Shown in pieces: positions 21,519-30,986 of a stretch of 64,000 nt of DNA (its first letter is position 1; each line of letters begins with the position of its first letter). A program made the position numbers and the translations under genes. The notes beneath the pieces are model-generated. The model was not told the origin of the DNA, ran no database searches, and saw nothing but the letters and a program-made list of their open reading frames with translations. The stretch comes from Pelomyxa schiedti. Taxonomy: Eukaryota; Evosea; Pelobiontida; Pelomyxidae. The stretch lies in assembly GCA_020536535.1 (NCBI GenBank), contig JAHLWZ010000796.1, positions 1 to 64,000 of the forward strand. The letters run 5' to 3'.

Positions 21519-22754
21519 TCACAACAAAGAGGCACTTGCGTTGATACAGTCAAGGTTGCACGTTACATCGAACGTGAGCACAGTGATTCCAGACAATGCC
21601 TCCAACACAGTGACCTTGTTCCCATATCTGAGCACAAACAGGAAACCACTTCCACCAACAACTTGTTTGATACTACTGAAATCACCATCACCGGTGATGC
21701 ACAATGTCCTCAGTGGGTGTGCTGTGTCATTGCAGTCCCACAGTTGGTATGTGAAGCCGCTGCACACGCAGAACAGTGATGCACTCACTTGCGACAGAGC
21801 CAATGCCTCTGGAATCTTGGTAGTTGTTCCAGTCGCGGACTCAACGAGGAAGAGAAGGCCACCATAACCGCCAAATTGGCTCACCTGCACGACGTACAAA
21901 ACCTCGCCACTCGACCTCCTCATGATAATAGCCTCCCCGTCACACACTCTCCGCGGAGGAAAAGCGCACTGTGTTGAGCTCAAGACAACCAGCGTTTTGG
22001 TGCTGTGTGTCTGAGAAACGTCAAGCAGCGCGAAATGTGTCACATCCCCCAAGACACCCCACAGCAATGCCTCGTCCACGTTCGCGGGGTTCATCACCAC
22101 TTGGTATGCACCCTGGCAGCCTCCCGCTCTTAAGAGAGCCACCACAGGGGCGGCCCATTGCTCCTGATTGCGAACCTGCACCCGTTGCTGGATGTCAGTT
22201 ACGGTCACCCTCTGTTCCACAGCACTGAAAAGCTCACATACAACAAGCCATTTGCCATTGGCGCCATGATGGGAAAACGTCAAATTTGACGCCACGCGCA
22301 CGATCTCCTCGTGGTCATTCATCGAAGTTGTAAGATACAGTGACGTGGAAAAGAGCTCCTTGTCGGCCTTGTGCAAAAGGCAAACACCGGGCCTAAGCCA
22401 CTGGAAGTCATAATCCTCAGGTCCGCGAATCACAGCGGGTGCGTGCGTTACACCCACCATTATGGGTGACACGCCAAACGAGACTGTGAACCACTCGCCG
22501 TAGTGGTCCTGTTGCTCCATGAGCACAAGGATGAAGCAGTTGGTGGGTCCCATAATGAAATCACGCCACATGGCGTGCATGAGTGGGGGGAACGACGCAA
22601 CTACGCGCGCAGGGCTTCTGGCCCCACAACGCGGAACCGAAGACGCCAAAAGGGCTTCGAATTGGTATCGGCACAAGCTTTGGTATGTTGTAACGGATTG
22701 TCTCGATGGCTCCTGTTCGTAATTTTCTCCATCGTCATTTTCTGATCCAGACAT
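21519..22754 (-). CDS. Intronless beta-propeller-like protein
   Basis: Single exon, 411 residues. An acidic start (MSGSENDDGENYEQEP) leads to FEALLASSVPRCGARSPARV and then MWRDFIMGPTNC, a Cys/Arg/Trp-containing N-terminal motif that looks like the signature of a lineage-specific family. The rest alternates short hydrophobic strands with polar turns (VSPIMVGVTHAPAV, GKWLVVCELFSAVEQRV, LLFLVESATGTTTKIPEALA, FTYQLWDCNDTAHPLRTLC, NKVTVLEALSGITVLTFDV), the rhythm of a degenerate WD40-type propeller without clear WD dipeptides. No catalytic residues are recognisable; probably a protein-interaction scaffold. Intergenic distances to both neighbours are under 150 bases. Confidence 0.65.
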   Translation of the reverse strand: MSGSENDDGENYEQEPSRQSVTTYQSLCRYQFEALLASSVPRCGARSPARVVASFPPLMHAMWRDFIMGPTNCFILVLMEQQDHYGEWFTVSFGVSPIMVGVTHAPAVIRGPEDYDFQWLRPGVCLLHKADKELFSTSLYLTTSMNDHEEIVRVASNLTFSHHGANGKWLVVCELFSAVEQRVTVTDIQQRVQVRNQEQWAAPVVALLRAGGCQGAYQVVMNPANVDEALLWGVLGDVTHFALLDVSQTHSTKTLVVLSSTQCAFPPRRVCDGEAIIMRRSSGEVLYVVQVSQFGGYGGLLFLVESATGTTTKIPEALALSQVSASLFCVCSGFTYQLWDCNDTAHPLRTLCITGDGDFSSIKQVVGGSGFLFVLRYGNKVTVLEALSGITVLTFDVTCNLDCINASASLL

Positions 22755-22799
22755 GAACTTGGTTTTTTCGAGAAAAAAAGGAAGCTTGTTTCCTGCGAT

Positions 22800-24158
22800 T
22801 CACAGGGTCTTGGTGAGGATTGGAATGTACATTTCCTCGGGGGTGAGACCCCCGTGGCTTCCTCTCTCAGGGTGGTCGGGCTCAGCAGTCCCATAATCCC
22901 ACCAAACAGATTCCCCAGTGTAAGGCAACACCGCCACTTGGCCAAGGTACTTCTCCACGTTGCTTGTGATTTGATCCACTTCTTCAGCTGAAACAGGCCC
23001 AAAGTAGTTGTTCTGAACCAAATAGCGCACAGGGACAACATCACAGCGGCCAGATAGCCCTCGTGACAGAATGGATATGGCCTGGGGAGCACAGCCCTCC
23101 TTCACATACAGGAACAAATCCCTCTTGCTGCCGTTGGGAACAATCGGGAGACCGGCGGAATTTGTCTTGATAAGAGGGACTATGTCGGGGAACGCGGTGT
23201 TGAGGTGAATGATTGTCTCGGGGCTGATGTCGACTTGTCCGTGGTCCGCACACACTATCAGAAGTATGCGGCCCTTTGCGGAATGTGTTGAGAGGGGCTG
23301 GATGAACTCACTCTCAACAGTCTGGAAAACTTTCTCCACTTCGGCAGCAACTTGAGGGGAGGAAGGTCCAAACTGGTGACTGAGTTTATCAATTGCTCCA
23401 TAGTAATAGAAGAAGTAACTCTTTTTCCCTGTAGTCTCGGCCTGCACTCGCGCATTTGCCACGTCACCGGATAGAGAAGCAAGGCCGGTAGTGAGGTCCT
23501 GATACTGGAATACCCTATCACAGTTCCTCACCATTTTAGCGTACGGAGAATCGGATTCCAAGGCAGAGGCGTAGATGCACGATGATATGCCCCTGCTCCT
23601 CAGCCTGCTGTATACCGTAGACTGTGCGCACTTTGCGAACAAGTGTTCCGCGGCGTTTTTCGGGATAGGCCCTCTCGGCATCCTGAACATGGTGTATCTC
23701 AGCGGAAGCACGATGTCATCCAGGACGGGGTCATAGAACCTCCATTCCAGCATTTCACTCCTACACGGAGGCAGGCCAGTGTCCAAGCAAGCAACGCAGC
23801 ACGCGGTTGTCGAAGGCCACAGCGAAGTCCCCCTTTTTATAGTATCGAACTGGCGCCGTACTATTTCTGCCGCGGCATCCACCCGGTGCGATGGCGTAGT
23901 AGCCTGGGTGCCAGTCACGGGCAACACGGTCGCAGTTGGTCCTGATGGCGGCGGCGATAGCGACGTTGTGGTGCTGGTGGTGCTGGTGGTGGGATGTGTG
24001 GAGTCGTAGTCTTGTGGGGCTATGAAACGCCAAGAGAGCGCGTCCAGCCACATTACAACGACCACGTCGCGGGAGGAGAAAGAACTCTCAACTAGTCTTG
24101 GAATGCCGTAGAAACCACCCTCCCCATACACAGGATTGACAAAGGATGGATGCAGCAT
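22800..24158 (-). CDS. Alkaline-phosphatase-superfamily phosphodiesterase/phosphatase
   Basis: Single exon, 452 residues. The bimetal site of the superfamily is present in order: VVVMWLDALSW (first metal Asp), SLWPSTTACC (Thr nucleophile after a Ser), GAIDKLSHQFGP (Asp and His), VCADHGQVD (Asp-His) and a final GSHGGLTPEEM (His). This is the pattern of type I phosphodiesterase/nucleotide pyrophosphatase proteins rather than of classical alkaline phosphatase. Between the first Asp and the nucleophile is a Thr/Ser-rich insertion (TTSTTSTTTSLSPPPSGPTA). There is no signal peptide, so it is probably cytosolic. The closest relatives by shape are prokaryotic, and being intronless fits transfer. Substrate unknown. 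Confidence 0.83.
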   Translation of the reverse strand: MLHPSFVNPVYGEGGFYGIPRLVESSFSSRDVVVVMWLDALSWRFIAPQDYDSTHPTTSTTSTTTSLSPPPSGPTATVLPVTGTQATTPSHRVDAAAEIVRRQFDTIKRGTSLWPSTTACCVACLDTGLPPCRSEMLEWRFYDPVLDDIVLPLRYTMFRMPRGPIPKNAAEHLFAKCAQSTVYSRLRSRGISSCIYASALESDSPYAKMVRNCDRVFQYQDLTTGLASLSGDVANARVQAETTGKKSYFFYYYGAIDKLSHQFGPSSPQVAAEVEKVFQTVESEFIQPLSTHSAKGRILLIVCADHGQVDISPETIIHLNTAFPDIVPLIKTNSAGLPIVPNGSKRDLFLYVKEGCAPQAISILSRGLSGRCDVVPVRYLVQNNYFGPVSAEEVDQITSNVEKYLGQVAVLPYTGESVWWDYGTAEPDHPERGSHGGLTPEEMYIPILTKTL

Positions 24159-24275
24159 CTGTGAAAGATACTTCGGGTTTTTTGTTTTTTGTCACACCGG
24201 CAGAAGCGACTTCCTTGAAGAGCCCTTTTTTCAAGAAACTGATCAGATCTCACTAGTGAAGCGTCAACATCAGGC

Positions 24276-24830
24276 ATGGCGGCTACAGTACCCAGGAAGT
24301 TGCTTGTAGCTAGTCGCGCGGACCAGCTCAGGGTGGGAGACATCGCGGTCGTGCGAGGGAACCCTGTGAGGCTCGACACCGTGGCGTCGACGAAGCGGCC
24401 GGGCAAGCACGGCCACGTCAAGGTGACGCTCTCGGGGCTGGACGTCGCCCACGGCGGCGTCGTCACCGACTGGCTGTCCTACAACGGCGACGTGTGGCTG
24501 TGCCGCCCCGACGCCCTGTGGGGCCCCAGCTCCGCCGTCTTCGCCGACCCCGCGCGCCGCGTCTGCGGCTGCCTCTCCGAGGGCCGCGGCGGCGGCGGCA
24601 CCGCGGAGGCCACGTGCGCGCCCGAGCTGTGCCGCGAGATCGCGGACGCCATCGAGGCGGACGTCGCGGCGGAGGGCGTGGAGGTGACGGTCGGGAGGGT
24701 CGCGGGGATCGAGGGGTGGGAGTACGAGTCGTTCACGATGGGGCACGACACGGGGAGGGGATACTTGTTGGCTTCGGGGAAGGAGGTCTTCTACCACGGG
24801 GTCCTGTGTGTCAACAAAAAAGAGCACTGA
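24276..24830 (+). CDS. Divergent eIF5A-like protein
   Basis: Single GC-rich exon, 184 residues. The N-terminal domain matches eIF5A: LRVGDIAVVRGNPVRLDTVA, then STKRPGKHGHVKVTLSGLDV. The loop GKHGHVK corresponds to the eIF5A loop whose lysine (the K of GKHG) becomes hypusine, and it is kept. A C-terminal OB-like domain is less conserved, with a Gly-rich insertion (EGRGGGGTAE) and the tail GKEVFYHGVLCVNKKEH. Canonical eIF5A is about 155-160 residues and has TGKHGHAK, so this is probably a paralogue rather than the main factor. It may help ribosomes through difficult sequences if modified by deoxyhypusine synthase; both points are inference. Starts 117 bases from the divergent phosphatase gene. 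Confidence 0.8.
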   Translation: MAATVPRKLLVASRADQLRVGDIAVVRGNPVRLDTVASTKRPGKHGHVKVTLSGLDVAHGGVVTDWLSYNGDVWLCRPDALWGPSSAVFADPARRVCGCLSEGRGGGGTAEATCAPELCREIADAIEADVAAEGVEVTVGRVAGIEGWEYESFTMGHDTGRGYLLASGKEVFYHGVLCVNKKEH

Positions 24831-24944
24831 GGAGGAGGGGGAGGGAGAAATGCCTGGCTTTGTTTATTCTTAATTTGTATTGTTGTTGGGAGTTGATGCT
24901 TGTGTTTTGGCGACTTGGGCTTTCTCGTGGGGTGGAGTTACTTT

Positions 24945-26707
24945 TTAGCTGCATGAGGTGAGGTCTGCGAAGCCAACTTGCAGATTGGCCATATCGTAGA
25001 TCACATTGTACTGCGTGAGGAGCTGTGCACCCATCACTGTGAATGTGTCCAAGCCGAGAGCAAGGCCCAGCTCCCCGCGGGAGCAATAGTACATGTCGGT
25101 AATGTAAAGCTCTAGTGAGAAAAAGAAATCATGATTCCATTGGAATCTTGAGTGGAGTTGGATGTACGGGGAGGGTAGTTCAAGGTCACTCCATCAAGGA
25201 GAAAAGATATCACCGGGTACATTGCTATTTGCTGCGCTGTAAGCTTGTAGCATGCTCCGTCAAACAGGGTTCTGTTGTGATTAAATGTTTTGAAGATGGA
25301 TATAGCCACACACAGGTTGTTCTTCAACCCTGAGCATATGCCAACAAGATTGGCATTGCTACAGTTATCCAGCATTACATTCTCAATTCCATCCAGGGCA
25401 GCCTTGTTGTTGGTAGGTGAGGTGAAAAAGAGAAAAGGTAGAGTTGGGCTACTTGAGGCATTGTGGGCCAAGTTGTGCCTGTGTCCACAATGCAAGGGTT
25501 ATTTATAACGGGCTCAGCAACTCCTGTGGATTCGGGATAAGTAGATTTGGTGAAGGGGGTTTTTTTGAACACCGTACCGATAGAAACGCCCCCAACAGTA
25601 ATGTCGTTTATGTGAACCGTGAAAAAATCTTGAGAAATTATGGGCGTGTAGCTTATTGGTCCATTTGAATATGGTCCTACTCCTGGACAAATTTGTAAAA
25701 AGAAGTCTTTCTACGCAGATCATACCTCCTAAATACAACATCCCTGCAAAGTTATCAGGTTTCAGTTTTAAAACAAAAGAGGAAAACCTCCATTCGAGGT
25801 TATGCACATTGAGAAGATGAGTTGGTCTATGATTCCATTTAAATAGAATTGATTGAACAATGGGATTGCATTTGAAGCACTTTCTGTCTGACAATAGATT
25901 TGTATCATGATTAAAACGAAGCTAAACAGTACCTGAAATCCCATGCCCCACATGCCCTCTGGCTGAAATGGTGTTTCAAGGTTCAACGGTGGCCTTTTCA
26001 TCTCTTTTCTCTTTTCCTGTGTGTCATCCCCCATTATGACACTATACACAGCACCAAACTGCCCGATCAGAGAGTTATCAGTGTTAGGGATTGATATAAC
26101 ATCGTTCCACAGAGTTGCTTTTTCTGCAACTCCGACATAACTCACAGTATAGCCACAGAGGCTACTGTCTGGATCATAATTAATTAATTCGCCATGTAGC
26201 TATTCCTATGTATTTGCAACGAACCTGTAAGGCAATCCGTGCATGCGTAACTAGGATCGTTGCAATAAATAGGAGCAGAGGTAGCGGAAGCAGAAGAGTT
26301 ATACCTATCACTGGAAGTGATTATTTAGTTAGAACAGAACTGTTTCCGATGAGTAAGTATCTCCAAGAAGTAATTACAATCCTAAGTAAAAAAACAGAAG
26401 AGAGTCGAAGGTGTACTCGCCAAGACACTCATCAGCACAAGCCACATCAGGAACCAATAAGTCACTGGACCCAGTGTCCAATCCCATAGTGAACTGTACT
26501 GGCGGAGTACCCACTGACAACTAAAATTGTAAAGGTCACCCAATGAAGAAGACACCCAGCAGAACATAATCTTCAAGGTGTCTTGCTTACGTAGACGTAA
26601 TAGATGGGAACCATGGACCTGTAGACAGGCATCTCGACCGTGTTGGCGGCCAACGCAGCACCAACAACCGAGAGCAACAATGAACAAACACACCCAACAA
26701 GGGACAT
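24945..26707 (-). CDS. Pepsin-like aspartic protease (cathepsin D family)
   Basis: Starts MSLVGCVCSLLLSVVGAALA, a signal peptide, followed almost directly by the mature-type segment VYRSMVPIYYVYLSVGTPPV. The first catalytic motif is MGLDTGSSDLLVPDVAC, the second NNPCIVDTGTTWPT. Between them lie WGMGFQVLFS, a flap-region candidate, and the PFTKSTYPESTGVAEP insertion. The C-terminus FTVMGAQLLTQYNVIYDMAN then LQVGFADLTSCS is typical of the family. Seven or more exons. The very short or missing propeptide is unusual for pepsins and may reflect a different activation route. Lysosomal or secreted location is inferred. Divergent from TBCCD1 (207 bases between start codons). Confidence 0.85.
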
Positions 26708-26914
26708 CTTAAACACCGAGTAACTGCTTTACTTGAAATGTACGAATCTCAAACTAGGTAATTAACCAGATATTGCAGTGGTACACCAAGAAGCGAAAAC
26801 CTCCAATCAAGGAGGGGTGTCTAGTTCAAAACGCACTCGGAGGCATGCAGGGGATGAGTGTCTCTTGGCCCAATCTTGGAGATCTGATGGCAATTCCTTT
26901 GTAGTTTATTAAAA

Positions 26915-29075
26915 ATGTCACGGCGTGTGAACGGGCCTGTTGTGTGGCTCAAGGAGGACTTGTTTAGATTCTTGTTGCCTCGTTCTTTTGTTGTTGTTTC
27001 CTCAACGTCATTACGACCAAAACCGACAAGATCTGAGGGTGGTGAGGCGAGGGACATTTCTTCCCACGCGCCGAAAAGGAACGACGTGGACTCGTTGCAT
27101 ATTGGAGATTCAAACTTGGGGCTCTCTGTGAAGTCAATCGCGGCCTTGTTTTGGAATGGGAACAAATCGTGCACCCCAAGTTTATCTCCCGCCCTGAGGT
27201 GCCTTCGGAAATAAGAAATATAGAAAAAGTAACACCATAACACAAAGCATGCATGAATGGGTCACAAAAGCCAAGCAATTTTTCTCTATGCCCGAGTTGC
27301 ACGCACGCCTGTATGTAATTTGTAATTTGTCATTTCACATTTGGACCTCTTATGGAGGAAAGGTACTATACTGCACTGCAAATGCATCTGTCGGCAACCA
27401 CCTTTTCACCATGTTTGACATGTGCCACATTAGCATTGTTTCTGTTTTGCCATCTCATTTACTTCAAGAGGCACCAACAGTAAGAAGCTCCTCCAATTGG
27501 ATTTTTGAATAAAATTGATTGGGTAGACCAGATGAAGCATTCCCTCTTGTGCATTCTTCTGGTTTCCCTTTAGAGGGTGAAAATGAGTTCTTAACTTTTT
27601 TCTTTGTATGTGCTCCGTTGAAATAAATAATAAATAATAATAATTCATTCTAACATGAATTGTCGGTTTATTGTACACCTGCAGATTTACCTGAGAGATT
27701 TATTATGCATAATAGCACACGAATCTGGGATTGTGAATGTGGACGAGTTTGATTCACTTTCTTTACTTTTCTCCTCTGCTTCTTCTTTGGGTTCTCAACA
27801 AGTAATATCCCCTCTAATTCCTATCCAAAGTTACACCCCAAAGTTTTCCCGTTTGAGTGACTCTGTTTCATTCTGGGACAATGAGAGAGGATGTTCTTCA
27901 GACCAACTTCATGTAGCTTCAACTTATTTGATATTCAAGTTTATTTGCACTCAGAGGTGGCTTCAACAAAACTTGACTGTTAATAACCTTCTGTATCCAT
28001 CACAACAAACACTACGAACTCTTCACTCTTGTGGGCCTTTGTCCAGGTGAAGGAGCCCCTCTTTTTTCTATTTGTTCACCAATAAAGCAGGAGTGGTCCA
28101 TTTCTTGTAAACCGCATCAGCAACAATACGGTATATATAACTACAGAACATTCCACGGCCGCACCGAGTAGATGTGCATACATTACATGTAATAATACTT
28201 CATCTATTTATGTACTTTCCGCACTTGCTCAAGTCTTTATTGCTGACTGCAAGTATTTACGTTTTCAACAATTTGTGGTAACCTTGTCCAGTAATTGCAT
28301 CGTAGTGGTTGGTGCTGTTTCTGGATCTATTTTAATGAGGCAGTGTGCCAAAGTTACCCTCATAGCCACATGCAAGACTCTTCGTGTAGTGTATTTCACC
28401 ACTCAATCCGTGCTCCCCTTTACTTTACTCTCTTGGTTGCCACTAATTATTTACAGTAACTGCAATGACTGCAAACTCTTTATTTGTACAAACAACCGAC
28501 CCCTTATGCTCGGCTCAAACCTTCAAATTGGTCTCGCACCTTACAACACAACATATCCCACACTCATCCACCATCTTCGGCAGTCTCGTATAAACATCAA
28601 CAATAACTTTTGGGATAAACCTTTCATCGTTTCTGACACGCGATTCTGTGCACAGCAGCCATCTGTATATTTGCTTCCAACAGCCGAGTATTCTAGATTT
28701 TGTATCCCTTTTGATTTTACCGATGCCGGTAACACAGAAGTCAGTAATTTGTTTATCCTGCAATTGTCTCCTAACCCAATTGTAGAGAGCAACGCTCGTT
28801 GTACCACTGCCGAGTGCATACTCCGAGGCACTACATCAAGAAGAAGAGCAAGCAAATGAAGCTATTCAAAGAATAATGCAAATGGAAGAGATGTCTGCAG
28901 ATTCCACAAGGCACATTCAAAAGTGCTTCCAGGTTCTAACCTTCCCTTCGAGATCATTCCCTCTGACTAATGTTGAAAAAAGGAGTGGTTGGCACAAAGC
29001 CGGAAGCTACGGGAGATCTGCGACCTGTGCCACCTTGAGAGCACACCGAACCAACCCAACACTTCTGACTCATGA
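26915..29075 (+). CDS. TBCCD1: TBCC domain-containing protein 1
   Basis: The C-terminal half is diagnostic: NCIVVVGAVSGSILMRQCAK, VTLIATCKTLRVVYFTTQSV, LFICTNNRPLMLGSNLQIGL, APYNTTYPTLIHHLR and NFWDKPFIVSDTRF match the C-CAP/TBCC beta-helix of TBCCD1, including the RP-L-LG and APYNT-YP blocks. The tail VPLPSAYSEALHQEEEQANE and EWLAQSRKLREICDLCHLES is also TBCCD1-like. N-terminal exons begin MSRRVNGPVVWLKEDLFRFL and continue through EWVTKAKQFFSMPELHARLY. The junction near 27480-27680 is not resolved in frame. In other eukaryotes TBCCD1 sits at the centrosome or basal body and positions organelles, so this protist probably has a microtubule-organising centre of that kind. The predicted protein lacks the Arg finger of true cofactor C as far as I can see. 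Confidence 0.83.
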
Positions 29076-29124
29076 GATGTTTCCAACAAAGAATTCAACA
29101 GAAGCACAACAACTATCTTTCTTT

Positions 29125-29955
29125 TTACAGACCACTATTATCCTCAATGTAAAACGCTGGGTTCATGCTGCTGTAGGCGGTGCTGTGATATGCGCTATCG
29201 TCCTCACTGAATGGTGTGTCCTCTGTAGTGACGTGCCTTGTAACGAGCCAGACCCTCAGCACCAGTGCAATGAGGCAGACCAGGATTGCCACTACGTGCT
29301 TGGGAGTCACCCTCTGGTTCCAGGGCAATGCCGAGGTTGTGACGGGTCCTTGCTGGGGCCGCCCATTTGCTGCGACTGGCGTGGGGATTGTGGGGGGAGA
29401 TGTTGGTGTGGAAGGTCGTGCTTGTGGGGCCGAGAGTCCTGGAGTAGGTGGCGTTGGCACTGGTGGTTTTGGAGACTGTGCCGATGGTGTCGGTTGTTCC
29501 GGGGTTGGTGTTGGGGCTTGTGGGACCTGGATTATGGGAGTTTGTGCCGGGGGTGTGAATGCGTCGGAGGGGCACCGCCCGCAGAATTTGGCGTCGATAA
29601 CAAATACAGGCTTCTGCATGTTGTAGACGGTACAGGGTGTGGGGACCCCCGGTATCTGCCGGTGCTGGGGCGATGAGGCACCTGGGGGCCGACGACTGGT
29701 TGTGGTGGCACTGGTGGGACGCCTCGGAGGTACCAACGCGCCGTCGCCCTCGTCGTCGTCGGGGCGCGGTTCTCCACGCGACGTCGGCGGCCTCGACGTC
29801 GTCGGAGTAGTCGTGCTAGTAGCAGCCGTCGTAGGGGTCGGCGTCGTCGGCGCGGTGCCGGTACTCGACTGCGAAAAGTCGGGAGGGGTGGGGGAACCCC
29901 CGAGTTTGCAAACTTTGGTACTCCTTCGAATGTAGGGTGGCTTGTCTCCCTGCAT
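29125..29955 (-). CDS. Pro/Thr-rich single-pass membrane protein
   Basis: Single exon, 276 residues, starting MQGDKPPYIRRSTKVCKLGG. About 170 residues of Pro/Thr/Ser-rich sequence (TPTTAATSTTTPTTS, PQAPTPTPEQPTPSAQ) are interrupted by a small folded patch, CTVYNMQKPVFVIDAKFCGR then CPSDAF, with three cysteines. A single hydrophobic helix, HVVAILVCLIALVLRVWLV, precedes a short acidic tail (EDTPFSEDDSAYHS, EDNSGL). There is no N-terminal signal peptide. The layout fits a type II or tail-proximal anchored protein with a mucin-like or linker domain. Function unknown. It ends 50 bases from the TBCCD1 stop, so the two transcripts converge. The N-terminal half is markedly GC-rich. Confidence 0.6.
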   Translation of the reverse strand: MQGDKPPYIRRSTKVCKLGGSPTPPDFSQSSTGTAPTTPTPTTAATSTTTPTTSRPPTSRGEPRPDDDEGDGALVPPRRPTSATTTSRRPPGASSPQHRQIPGVPTPCTVYNMQKPVFVIDAKFCGRCPSDAFTPPAQTPIIQVPQAPTPTPEQPTPSAQSPKPPVPTPPTPGLSAPQARPSTPTSPPTIPTPVAANGRPQQGPVTTSALPWNQRVTPKHVVAILVCLIALVLRVWLVTRHVTTEDTPFSEDDSAYHSTAYSSMNPAFYIEDNSGL

Positions 29956-30986
29956 TAGTGACGTGGGTTGGTTGGTTGTTAGGTTTTTTTGTTTTTTTAA
30001 AAAAAATAGAAACATACGTTAGGGTACTTAAATAGGAGAAAAAGGTATGCACACGTCAGTAGCTGAATTCTACTTGTTACCTTTGCTGCACAAGTCGATC
30101 ATTGAGTTTTAGAAGCAGTTGCACTTGAAGCAAGGAAACTCGGCATAAGATGAAATCTAGAAGATTATGCCTTCCTCTGTGAAGGGTTTGACGTTTCCAT
30201 CTAACGGCACAGCTTTTTCGTGCGCAGATTTTAGAAAACACAACTTAAAGTCCAAAATCGTCAGGCAGTAATAGTACTAGAAGGAAGTCTGTGCTGTGCT
30301 GGGTGCATAGACAATTAAATGACAATGACAGGAGAACCATACCACAAACCAACTTACACTAGTCCCAAGACACTCATTATCTTTACTGGAATAGTTCCCA
30401 GGTGACTCCAGTACACGGAAGCGTCAGTCACCAGTCACAGGCCTATCTAAAATAAAGGGTGGAAGACGAGAATGCATTGAGTGTGGAAGGCTGGACGGAA
30501 GATGAAAGAAGGTTTAAATGTTTGCTTTGAGAAGTGGGTAACTGAGCAGCTTTTGAGGACCCTCAGTTCCGTTTGGATATAAAAAGATAATAATGGGTGG
30601 GCGGAATATTGCTACAGTCAATCAGTGTATTCTCTGGCAAGTAACAGTAACGAACACCCACCCCGACATTTCGTTGTACTATAGCTGCCGAAATCACTCC
30701 ACTTTTCTTCAACCGAGTGTACATCAAGCATTGCCCCTTGCATACACTCTCATTCCCGTATGCAAATCGAAACATGACAACGTGACGGACTCAACTCCGC
30801 TCGATATTCTCTTGTTATAACAGGCAAAAGCGCGGTAGAAAACCAACAAGAAAATGGAGTAGAAGCAAGAGACACCCAGGGGTGGTACTGCTTCGTAAAA
30901 AATTGAAAGAAGTTTAGCACGATGTTCCTTTCGCCGAACGAAAAAAATTTTGCGAAGTCCAGATCAGTGACTGTGAACAGCCCGGC
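29956..30986. other. Intergenic region of about 1 kb, no gene recognised
   Basis: This is the longest gene-free stretch in the window. It holds the 5' side of the gene at 29955 and the 3' side of the ABC ATPase gene. A T/A-run follows the 29955 start codon on the upstream side. Small open frames occur near 30563-30820 on both strands, but none resembles a known protein. No tRNA cloverleaf or U6-type snRNA was seen. A structured RNA or a small lineage-specific gene cannot be excluded. Confidence 0.4.

Noticed and set aside
26821-27243. Minus-strand frame of about 140 codons opposite the TBCCD1 first exons
   Set aside because: The plus strand reads as TBCCD1 with consistent splicing, and the minus frame starts at a non-ATG codon and matches nothing.
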